A stretch of 15,211 bases of DNA, from positions 1 to 15,211 of the forward strand of contig CABTZE010000035.1 in assembly GCA_902489215.1 (NCBI GenBank), given 5' to 3'. The notes below the pieces were generated by a model. It was given only the letters and a program-made list of their open reading frames with translations, did not search any database and was not told where the DNA came from. The stretch is from an uncultured Brevibacterium sp. Its GTDB lineage: Bacteria; Actinomycetota; Actinomycetes; Actinomycetales; Brevibacteriaceae. Below are positions 1-6,591 of the stretch, piece by piece (position 1 is the stretch's first letter; every line of letters begins with the position of its first letter). The translations under genes were made by a program, and so were the position numbers.

Positions 1-9
1 GCACTGCGA

Positions 10-1635
10 GTGGCTCGTCTGTCCCCACGCCTGTCTGACTACGCTGAGCTGCGCTCCAGCTGGCTGCGCGACATCATGGCCGGCATCACCGTTGGCATTG
101 TTGCGATCCCCCTGGCGCTCGCCTTCGCAATTGCCAGTGGAGCACCCGCCGAAATGGGGCTCATCACCGGGGTCGTGGCAGGTTTTGTCGCCGCAATCTT
201 CGGCGGTTCCCACGTGCAGGTGTCCGGCCCGACCGGCGCCATGGTCGTCATCCTCCTGCCGATCGCCACCGAATTCGGCTATCAGGCACTGCCGATTGTG
301 GCCATCATGGGCGGAATCCTGGTGATCGCCGCCGCCGTGCTCAAACTGGGGCGCGTGGTCGCCTTCATCCCCTGGCCCGTCATCGAGGGCTTCACGCTGG
401 GCATCGCGATCATCATCTTCATGCAGCAAGTGCCCGCGGCCCTGGGGTCAGAGCCGGGAGAGTCGACCAACGCCATCATCGCGGCCGTCCAATCCTTCGC
501 CCACATCAACACCACCCAGATGCTGTGGTCGCTGGCCATGGTCGCCGTCGTGGCCATCATCATGGTCGGATCAACCCGCCTGCACGAACGCCTGCCCGGT
601 TCGATCCTCGCGATCATCGCGGTCGCAGTCATTGCTCAGGTCGCCGAGGCGCCTCTCGCCGTGATCGGGGAACTGCCCACATCGCTTCCCGCACCGAGTG
701 TGCCGGACGCTGATCTTGCTCTCCTGCAGGCGCTCATCGGCCCCGCATTCGCGGTTGCAGCTCTGACCGCAATTGAATCCCTGCTGTCAGCCCGCGTGGC
801 CTCCGGCATGACATCGGCCGGCGCCTATGACGGCGACCGTGAACTGCTCGGCCAGGGCTTGGCCGGGGTCGCTTCCGGCTTCTTCGGCGGCATGCCCGCC
901 ACCGGTGCCATCGCCCGGACAGCAGTCAACGTCCGTGCGGGAGCGCGCACGCGCCTGGCCGCCATCGTCCACGCGCTTTTCCTCGCCGGAGTCGTCTATC
1001 TGGCCTCAGGGCTGGTCAGCCAGATCCCGATGGTCGCGCTCGCCGGTGTTCTGCTGGTGACAGCCGTCAACATGGTCGACTACCACAACGCCGGCAAGAT
1101 CATCCGAAGCAGCCGGCAGGACGCGTTCATCTTCGCCCTGACGGCACTCATCACGGTGTCCTTCGACCTGATCTTCGCGGTGCTCATCGGCATTGCGGTC
1201 ACCGCAGTGTTCGCACTGCGCGCCCTGTCGAAAACCGCTGCTGTTGAACACGAAGAGATCCCCGAACCCCGCCAGCCGGAAGACAAGCACATTGCGATCG
1301 TCCGCTTCGACGGGGCGCTGTACTTCGGCATCGGCGACCGCATTCTCACCGCCGTCGAAGCAATCGAGGGCATCAACGACGTTGACGTCGTCATCCTCAA
1401 GCTGTCCCAGCTGCGGTTCATGGACTCTTCCGGCGCTCGTGTGCTCGCCGAACTCATCAAAGTCTTCGGCCGGCGCAAGATCACCGTCATCGTCAAGGGC
1501 CTGCAAGAACGGCACAAACACCTGGCGACCTCGACCGGTGTCCTGTCATCACTGCGCGAAGACGACTACATCATCGCGTCACTGCCGGACGCTGTGGCCC
1601 AGGCTCGCGAAATCGTAGCGGCCAAACGCGGCTGA
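10..1635 (+). CDS. SulP/SLC26-family anion transporter with C-terminal STAS domain
   Basis: This is an inner-membrane transporter of the SulP (SLC26) family, which moves sulfate, bicarbonate or dicarboxylates. The substrate cannot be read from the sequence. Residues 20-405 form a series of hydrophobic helices, with the SulP-type stretch SGPTGAM at 72-78. Residues about 428-540 form a cytoplasmic STAS domain with the conserved MDSSG at 471-475, whose serine is the phosphorylated site in anti-sigma-antagonist relatives. The 541-residue length is normal for bacterial SulP proteins. The start used is GTG at 10, but the frame stays open to the window edge, so the true start and its ribosome site may lie upstream. 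No carbonic anhydrase gene follows, so a bicarbonate role is not supported here. The family call is secure; the substrate is unknown. Confidence 0.93.
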   Translation: MARLSPRLSDYAELRSSWLRDIMAGITVGIVAIPLALAFAIASGAPAEMGLITGVVAGFVAAIFGGSHVQVSGPTGAMVVILLPIATEFGYQALPIVAIMGGILVIAAAVLKLGRVVAFIPWPVIEGFTLGIAIIIFMQQVPAALGSEPGESTNAIIAAVQSFAHINTTQMLWSLAMVAVVAIIMVGSTRLHERLPGSILAIIAVAVIAQVAEAPLAVIGELPTSLPAPSVPDADLALLQALIGPAFAVAALTAIESLLSARVASGMTSAGAYDGDRELLGQGLAGVASGFFGGMPATGAIARTAVNVRAGARTRLAAIVHALFLAGVVYLASGLVSQIPMVALAGVLLVTAVNMVDYHNAGKIIRSSRQDAFIFALTALITVSFDLIFAVLIGIAVTAVFALRALSKTAAVEHEEIPEPRQPEDKHIAIVRFDGALYFGIGDRILTAVEAIEGINDVDVVILKLSQLRFMDSSGARVLAELIKVFGRRKITVIVKGLQERHKHLATSTGVLSSLREDDYIIASLPDAVAQAREIVAAKRG

Positions 1636-1656
1636 CCGAGCTCCCGAGGCGGAGCT

Positions 1657-1683
1657 TGAGCCCGTTCTCGGGTTCACCTTTTC
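1657..1683 (+). terminator. Rho-independent terminator after the SulP gene
   Basis: An 8-bp stem (TGAGCCCG pairing with CGGGTTCA through one G-U pair) has a TTCT loop and is followed by CCTTTTC. It lies 21 bases past the SulP stop, in the 79-base gap shared with the convergent regulator gene. A second small hairpin (AGCTCC/GGAGCT, 1639-1656) precedes it. Confidence 0.65.
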
Positions 1684-1714
1684 ACCGGGGCTGAGTGGCT
1701 TACAGGTCGCTGTC

Positions 1715-3205
1715 TCATTGATCGCCGGTCTTCGGTGCGTGGCGCTCTAAGAAGGTATAGACCTCGGTGCGGTCAACACCGGGGAACGCTCCCGGTGGGA
1801 CCGCGGCAAGGAGGGATGCGTGGGTGCGGGCTGCCGGCCACGAGGCGTCTTCCCACTTGGCACTGAGCTGTTCAGGGGGCTGCGAACAGCAGCTGGGGTC
1901 CGGGCACTTCGATACCGAACGGTGGGGTGTTTCCTGTCCCATGAACCACTTGACGTGGGCAAACGGCACGCCAACGCTGATCGAATACTCACCTCCGGGC
2001 AGCACTCGAGCGGTGCACCAGAAGGTTCCCTCCGGGGTGTCCGTGTACTGGAAGTACGGGCTGAAACGGTCTTCCACCCGGTACACGGCACGCGATGTGA
2101 ACCGCTTGCACGCAAACTGCCCTTCGACAGAGCCCAGTGGGTCCTGGGGGAAGGGGAGCCCATCATTTGAGTACGCCTTGTGAATGGTTCCCGTCTTGGC
2201 GACCTTCATGAAGTGAACCGGAAGATCCAGGTGGCGCGTGGCCAAGTTTGTGAACCTGTGTGCGGCCGTTTCGTAGGACACCGAAAAACGGTCGCGCAGC
2301 TCCTCAATAGAAATACGCCGGTTTTTCTTGTCGTTCTGCAGCTGTTCAACGGCTGATTTTTCTGGCACGAGCAGCGCTGCGGCCAGGTAATTCACTTCGA
2401 CGCGCTGACGGAGGAAATCCTGGAAGTTTTTCGGCGGTGTGTGGCCGAGCACGTGTGAAGCCAAAGCGGTGAGCACATGGGAGCGCGGATCGCCCAGTGC
2501 CTGTGAATCGTTCGACAGGTACAGCCTCTTATTGCGCGTGTCCGACACTGACCGCGTGGACTCCGGGAGGTCTGGCACGTAGTGCAGGGAAAAGCCCAGG
2601 TGGTTGGCGATTGCGGCGGTCTGTGCCTGTGACAGGGGACCGTCGCCCGACCCAATGGCGCCCAGCAGCTGCGCCGCGGCAGCTTCGATATCCGGGAAAT
2701 AGTTGTCTTGGGCGCGCATTTCTTCGCGCAGCACTCGGTTGGCTCGGCGAGCCTCCTCCGGTGTTGCGGCCCGCTGTTCCAAGACTGTCGCCAGGGCTCG
2801 CTGCAATGAGGCAATCGCCTGGAGTTCGTCATTGCCCAGTGATTTGGCCCGAACAGTCGGAAGGCCCAGGACGGAGTACAGCGAAGAATTCTGGCGGCGC
2901 TCAACTTCGAGTTCCAGCGCTGCTCGCGGGTCGGCCGGGGTGGGATTGAGGAGGTCGTCAACCGAAACATCCAGTGCGTTCGCCAAAGCGCCGAGCATGT
3001 CGAGGCTGGGTGCGCGTTTGCCGGTTTCAAAAGCGGAGATCTGCGATGCCGCGCGTCCCACGAGGCCGCCGAGCTCCGCCATCGTCATCCCGGCCTGCCC
3101 GCGGTAGTGACGCAGGTTGAGGCCAATGGACAGGGCGTCAGCTTCCGCATGGTCAGACTGGCTGGCCGCGGCGGGCAGAAAGCTGTTTTCAGGTGAGCTC
3201 GTCAT
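1715..3205 (-). CDS. RamB-like XRE regulator with degenerate IrrE-type domain, divergent from aceA
   Basis: This is a cytoplasmic DNA-binding regulator, probably controlling the divergent isocitrate lyase gene. Residues about 27-85 form an XRE-type helix-turn-helix (MAELGGLVG...ASQISAFETGKRAPS). Residues about 190-320 resemble the ImmA/IrrE metallopeptidase domain, but the zinc motif reads HVLGH at 251-255 instead of HExxH, so the catalytic Glu is gone. The C-terminal 330-490 matches the short-chain acyl-CoA regulator domain (DUF2083), with Cys at 366, 398, 434, 439 and 440. This order is that of RamB, the acetate-metabolism regulator of corynebacteria and mycobacteria, which also sits beside icl/aceA in mycobacteria. 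The HTH sequence and an extended N-terminus differ from classical RamB, so I call it RamB-like rather than an ortholog. ATG at 3205 has only a weak ribosome site. The ligand is unknown. Confidence 0.82.
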   Translation of the reverse strand: MTSSPENSFLPAAASQSDHAEADALSIGLNLRHYRGQAGMTMAELGGLVGRAASQISAFETGKRAPSLDMLGALANALDVSVDDLLNPTPADPRAALELEVERRQNSSLYSVLGLPTVRAKSLGNDELQAIASLQRALATVLEQRAATPEEARRANRVLREEMRAQDNYFPDIEAAAAQLLGAIGSGDGPLSQAQTAAIANHLGFSLHYVPDLPESTRSVSDTRNKRLYLSNDSQALGDPRSHVLTALASHVLGHTPPKNFQDFLRQRVEVNYLAAALLVPEKSAVEQLQNDKKNRRISIEELRDRFSVSYETAAHRFTNLATRHLDLPVHFMKVAKTGTIHKAYSNDGLPFPQDPLGSVEGQFACKRFTSRAVYRVEDRFSPYFQYTDTPEGTFWCTARVLPGGEYSISVGVPFAHVKWFMGQETPHRSVSKCPDPSCCSQPPEQLSAKWEDASWPAARTHASLLAAVPPGAFPGVDRTEVYTFLERHAPKTGDQ

Positions 3206-3243
3206 AGAGCCAGTATCGCACTGAATGCAAAATAAGACAGTAA

Positions 3244-3260
3244 TTTCTATACCGTAGAAA
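3244..3260. promoter_or_regulatory. Candidate operator dyad TTTCTA-N5-TAGAAA
   Basis: Perfect 6-bp inverted arms (3244-3249 and 3255-3260) flank TACCG in the A/T-rich part of the divergent region. The position suits a regulator controlling aceA, itself, or both. It does not match the known RamB consensus, so the binding protein is a guess. Confidence 0.4.
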
Positions 3261-3325
3261 AATAGCTGAAATTCTCCTCAGAAAGTCTTCCGGAGACCTG
3301 GATCACAGAGAAAGATTGAATCCAA

Positions 3326-3386
3326 CACCGGAACCCGGCAGCACCCGCCCAGGGGCACAGCCCCAGAGGCACCAGCTTCCCCGGTG
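3326..3386 (+). other. Possible structured aceA leader
   Basis: CACCGG (3326-3331) pairs perfectly with CCGGTG (3381-3386). Inside lies a small hairpin GGGGC-ACA-GCCCC (3352-3364). Both would fall in the aceA 5' leader, upstream of the ribosome site. No riboswitch class is recognised. Confidence 0.3.
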
Positions 3387-3409
3387 CAACGGCTCACAAC
3401 GGCTCACAA
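3387..3409 (+). repeat. 10-bp tandem repeat abutting the aceA ribosome site
   Basis: CAACGGCTCA occurs twice in perfect tandem (3387-3396, 3397-3406), followed by CAA. It runs directly into the ribosome site, so a copy-number change would alter leader length without touching the ribosome site or the coding region. Confidence 0.75.
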
Positions 3410-3414
3410 AGGAG
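3408..3414 (+). promoter_or_regulatory. aceA ribosome binding site
   Basis: AAAGGAG lies 5 bases before ATG 3420. It decides the aceA start: the upstream in-frame GTG at 3384 would put the ribosome site inside the coding region and add 12 residues ([12 protein letters not shown]) not expected in isocitrate lyase. Confidence 0.85.
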
Positions 3415-3419
3415 AAACC

Positions 3420-4694
3420 ATGACTGACCTGCACAACGCTTCGGCAATCCAGAAGGACTGGGACGAAAACCCCCGCTGGAAGGGCATCGAACGCGACTAC
3501 AGCGCTGAAGACGTCGTCAAGCTGCGCGGCTCGCTCATCGAAGAGCACACCATCGCCCGCCACGGTGCCGAGCGCCTGTGGGAACTGGTCAACACCGAAG
3601 ACTTCGTCAACGCACTGGGCGCTCTGACCGGAAACCAGGCCGTCCAGCAGGTCAAGGCCGGTCTGAAGGCCATCTACCTGTCCGGTTGGCAGGTTGCGGC
3701 TGACGCGAACCTCGCAGGCCAGACCTACCCCGACCAGTCGGTGTACCCGGCCAACTCGGTTCCCGCCGTTGTGCGCCGCATCAACAACGCCCTCATGCGC
3801 GCCGACCAGATCGAAACGGCCGACGGCAAGAAGACCGTCGAAGACTGGTTCGCTCCGATCGTCGCTGACGCTGAAGCAGGCTTCGGCGGCACGCTCAACG
3901 TGTACGAACTCATGCGCGGCATGATCAACGCCGGAGCTGCAGGTGTCCACTGGGAAGACCAGCTGGGCTCGGAAAAGAAGTGCGGCCACCTGGGCGGCAA
4001 GGTGCTCATCCCGACCGCACAGCACATCCGCACCCTCAACACGGCCCGCCTTGCAGCCGACGTCGAGAACGTGCCCTCGCTCATCATCGCCCGCACCGAC
4101 GCAGAGGCAGCGACCCTCATCACCTCGGACGTTGACGAGCGCGACCAGCCCTACATCACGGGCGAGCGCACCGCGGAAGGCTTCTACCGTGTGAAGAACG
4201 GCATTGAGCCCTGCATTGCCCGCGCCAAGGCATTCGCTCCGTACTCCGACATGATCTGGATGGAGACCTCGACGCCTGACCTCGAAGTCGCCAAGCAGTT
4301 CGCAGAAGCGGTCAAGGCCGAGTACCCGGACCAGATGCTGTCCTACAACTGCTCGCCTTCGTTCAACTGGAAGAAGCACCTGGACGACTCCACGATCGCC
4401 AAGTTCCAGCGCGAACTGGGTGCGATGGGCTACAAGTTCCAGTTCATCACCCTGGCCGGCTTCCACGCGCTCAACTACTCGATGTTCGACCTGGCTCACG
4501 GCTACGCCCGCGAACAGATGAAGGCCTACGTCGAACTGCAGGAACGCGAATTCGGCTCCGAAGACCGCGGCTACACCGCAACCCGCCACCAGCGCGAGGT
4601 CGGTGTGGACTACTTCGACCAGGTTGCCAACATCATCAACCCGCAGTCCTCGACCACCGCAATGAAGGGCTCCACCGAGTCCGCTCAGTTCTGA
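3420..4694 (+). CDS. aceA: Isocitrate lyase
   Basis: This cytoplasmic enzyme splits isocitrate into glyoxylate and succinate, the first step of the glyoxylate shunt, needed for growth on acetate, fatty acids and other C2 sources. The catalytic KKCGH is at 186-190 (Cys188 is the nucleophile loop residue). The other active-site block, NCSPSFNW, is at 310-317. The 424-residue length matches the short actinobacterial/proteobacterial type. ATG 3420 is chosen because AAAGGAG precedes it at normal spacing. The gene diverges from a RamB-like regulator and is followed on the same strand, after 120 bases, by a malate-synthase-family gene, the classical partner of the shunt. Key residues are intact, so it is probably functional. 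Expression is probably tied to acetate status through the neighbouring regulator (inference from synteny). Confidence 0.98.
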   Translation: MTDLHNASAIQKDWDENPRWKGIERDYSAEDVVKLRGSLIEEHTIARHGAERLWELVNTEDFVNALGALTGNQAVQQVKAGLKAIYLSGWQVAADANLAGQTYPDQSVYPANSVPAVVRRINNALMRADQIETADGKKTVEDWFAPIVADAEAGFGGTLNVYELMRGMINAGAAGVHWEDQLGSEKKCGHLGGKVLIPTAQHIRTLNTARLAADVENVPSLIIARTDAEAATLITSDVDERDQPYITGERTAEGFYRVKNGIEPCIARAKAFAPYSDMIWMETSTPDLEVAKQFAEAVKAEYPDQMLSYNCSPSFNWKKHLDDSTIAKFQRELGAMGYKFQFITLAGFHALNYSMFDLAHGYAREQMKAYVELQEREFGSEDRGYTATRHQREVGVDYFDQVANIINPQSSTTAMKGSTESAQF

Positions 4695-4717
4695 CCCACG
4701 TCAGAAGAACCCCTAGA

Positions 4718-4792
4718 ACGTCGGCTCTGGCAGCTGCGGCGACAGTCAAGCCACGGAGGCAGCCAAGCCACAGCCCCTGCCAGGGCCGACGT
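4718..4792 (+). other. Long stem-loop between aceA and the malate-synthase-like gene
   Basis: Arms 4718-4733 and 4777-4792 pair over 16 bp with a single G-U wobble, closing a 43-base loop that contains two copies of CAAGCCAC (4747-4754, 4764-4771). It ends 8 bases before the A/G-rich ribosome site (AAAAGGA, 4801-4807) of the next gene. No T-run follows, so it is not a typical terminator. An mRNA processing, stability or translation-control element is more likely. Confidence 0.7.
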
Positions 4793-4814
4793 CAACCCAG
4801 AAAAGGATCACACC

Positions 4815-6461
4815 GTGTCTCGCATGATTGTCCGCGGAACCCAGACTTCCGAGTTCGGCCGAGTGCTTTCCACTCCGGCTCTCGAGTTCGCTGCGGCTCT
4901 GCACAGTGAGTTCGAGACCGAACTGCGTACAGTGCTGCACGGTCGGCAGGTGTCCCGGTCTCGTTCGGACGTGGGTCGCCTCCCCGCCTCGGGGCAGCCG
5001 GTCTCGGGTCAGTTCGCCTCGGGAGAGTCCGACGAAGATCCGCGCACGATGCCGGGCTTCCGCGTTGTCGGTGCCGGTCAGGATGTCTGTTCCTCCCCAG
5101 ACTCCCAGGCTGGCACTGCCGACGCTGACAACTCGCACGCTGCCGGGAACTCGGGCGACACCGACGCCAGCACCGGCTTTGTCGAGGTGGTTGCTCCTGC
5201 TCTGGGTCAGCAGATTTCCGACGCGCTGCGTTCGGGAGCACAGCTGTGGGTGGCTGACTTCCACACCGGTTTGAGCCACCGGTGGAAGAACGTCGTCACT
5301 GCTCAGCAGAACCTGAGGGCCGTTGTGCGGGGAGAGGCTTTCGCCATCGATCCGCACAACGGTCACCGGGTAAGCATTCGCACCCGACAGATGCCGAAGG
5401 TGAGCATCCGCCCGCGTGACCTCCACGCCCGCGAAGCCCATCTGGTGTGGGAATCTGACTCCGGTCGGCGCGTCCGCTCGGTTGCCGGTCTGGTCGACTT
5501 CGGCCTGTTCTTCTTCCACAACGCGGCCGGCCTGTACATGCGCGGTGAGCACCTGCGGGTGCATCTGCCGGGCATCGAAACGGCAGCCGAAGCCGCCCTG
5601 TGGAACAGCGTCTTCGCCTACGCGGAAGACCGCATGGGCTTTGAGCGCGGCTTCATCCGCGCCACCGTCCAGGTGGACACCTTCGGCGGTGCCTCCTTCC
5701 TTGAGGACATCCTGTTTGCCCTGCGTGAGCACTGCGAAACCGTCACAACCGGTGTGCGCGCCTACATGTCCTCGCTCATCTCAGCTGCCCGCGACTTCGC
5801 AGACATTTCGTTCGACGACTGGACGACGCTGGACTACGACGAACCGTCGGTTACGGCTCTGCTTGACCGCGCGGCAGCTCTCAGCGCTGCACACGGTGCC
5901 CTGTTCAGCGCCGAATACGATTCCACACGGCCTGAGATGACCCGTATCCGCGTGGGCGATCCGGCCCTTGTCGAAGAAGCCCGCGAACTGCTGAACACCA
6001 CCCGTAGCAAGGTGAGCGCCGGCGAAACCCAGCCGACCACAGACCCCGGCCGCACCGCCCTCATCGTGAGTGCCCGCATCCCGAACATCAGCATCGACGA
6101 TGTTCACGCCAACATCCGCCGTGTGCTCGGCTACACCGACACCTACCTGTCGGGCCTGGGCGAGTACCGCGAAGACGGCCGAATCATCGGCACCGCCGCG
6201 GCGGAACTGTCCCACAGTCAGCTGTGGCAGTGGCTGCGCAACAGCGTTGAACTCACTGACGGACGAACCTTCGATACGACGGTCTTCACGCGCGCTGTCG
6301 CGGAAGAACTCGCGGTTGTGCCGCTGCACGCCGCCGACTACTTCCACGAAATCGCGGACATGCTTCGCGAAACCGTCGACCACCCAGATTTCACGGAGTC
6401 CTTCGTGCGGCTGGCCTATGACCGCTTCCTCGTGGAGCGGGCCGCACGCCGGGCCTCGTGA
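4815..6461 (+). CDS. aceB: Malate synthase A family protein, key active-site residues replaced
   Basis: By family and position this is the malate synthase (glyoxylate + acetyl-CoA to malate) of the glyoxylate shunt. Family blocks are clear: SGAQLWVADF at 140-149, IRPRDLH at 198-204, LVDFGLFFFHNA at 226-237, LREH at 303-306, and a gapless match to the C-terminal block ending LSHSQLWQWLRN at 465-476. Several essential positions are changed. The conserved Glu Mg ligand is Asp288, the Asp ligand 28 residues on is Ala316, and the MEDAAT catalytic segment reads IIGTAA at 457-462, so the base Asp is Gly459. The PROSITE GLN-x-G-x-WDY signature is also lost (TVTTGVRAY). Residues 45-120 are a Ser/Gly/Asp-rich insert. 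The frame is intact, so this is not simple decay. Start GTG 4815 has AAAAGGA 7 bases upstream. It may be a divergent enzyme or a non-catalytic paralog. Confidence 0.82.
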   Translation: MSRMIVRGTQTSEFGRVLSTPALEFAAALHSEFETELRTVLHGRQVSRSRSDVGRLPASGQPVSGQFASGESDEDPRTMPGFRVVGAGQDVCSSPDSQAGTADADNSHAAGNSGDTDASTGFVEVVAPALGQQISDALRSGAQLWVADFHTGLSHRWKNVVTAQQNLRAVVRGEAFAIDPHNGHRVSIRTRQMPKVSIRPRDLHAREAHLVWESDSGRRVRSVAGLVDFGLFFFHNAAGLYMRGEHLRVHLPGIETAAEAALWNSVFAYAEDRMGFERGFIRATVQVDTFGGASFLEDILFALREHCETVTTGVRAYMSSLISAARDFADISFDDWTTLDYDEPSVTALLDRAAALSAAHGALFSAEYDSTRPEMTRIRVGDPALVEEARELLNTTRSKVSAGETQPTTDPGRTALIVSARIPNISIDDVHANIRRVLGYTDTYLSGLGEYREDGRIIGTAAAELSHSQLWQWLRNSVELTDGRTFDTTVFTRAVAEELAVVPLHAADYFHEIADMLRETVDHPDFTESFVRLAYDRFLVERAARRAS

Positions 6462-6463
6462 TC

Positions 6464-6486
6464 CGGTTCCCGCACCCGGGGAACCG
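6464..6486 (+). other. Hairpin just after the malate-synthase-like gene
   Basis: CGGTTCCC (6464-6471) pairs perfectly with GGGAACCG (6479-6486) around a 7-base loop, starting two bases after the stop codon. No T-run follows. It probably acts together with the stronger hairpin at 6515-6559. Confidence 0.55.
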
Positions 6487-6514
6487 AAACACACACAGAA
6501 CCGCACGCACAGAA

Positions 6515-6559
6515 AAACTGACGAGGTGCCGCTCCAGGTGAGCGGCACCTCGTCAGTTT
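6515..6559. terminator. Bidirectional terminator between convergent aceB-like gene and purB
   Basis: The 19-bp arms 6515-6533 and 6541-6559 are perfectly complementary around the 7-base loop CCAGGTG. On the minus strand the stem runs into TTTTTCT, so it terminates purB transcripts well. On the plus strand only TTT follows, so it is weaker in that direction. It sits in the 130-base convergent gap; the remainder of that gap shows nothing else. Part of the stem recurs at 10397-10451. Confidence 0.9.
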
Positions 6560-6591
6560 GTGCTGGGGTCAGCTGACAGTGGGCAGCACGG

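Larger units (their letters stand above)
3206..3419. promoter_or_regulatory. Divergent control region between the regulator and aceA
   Basis: This 214-base gap is noticeably A/T-rich from about 3215 to 3290, unlike its surroundings, and must hold both divergent promoters. I found no pair of -35/-10 boxes with good spacing that I would defend. Visible elements are a dyad at 3244-3260, the half-site-like TGCAAAAT near 3226 (reminiscent of the TTTGCAAA part of reported RamB sites, weak), a structured GC-rich leader at 3326-3386 and a tandem repeat next to the aceA ribosome site. Confidence 0.6.

Noticed and set aside
3303..4589. 428-codon open frame antisense to aceA
   Set aside because: It is a mirror of the strongly biased aceA codons; it has no ribosome site and no recognisable domain.
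4602..4610. DnaA-box-like TGTGGACTA within aceA
   Set aside because: A single imperfect copy inside a coding region, expected by chance.
4746..5732. 328-codon minus-strand open frame over the start of the aceB-like gene
   Set aside because: It covers the intergenic stem-loop and shows no motif, while the plus-strand frame carries clear malate synthase blocks.
4815..6461. Pseudogene status for the malate-synthase-like gene
   Set aside because: The frame is complete, codon use is like its neighbours, and it has a good ribosome site; the changes are at specific residues, not frameshifts or stops.
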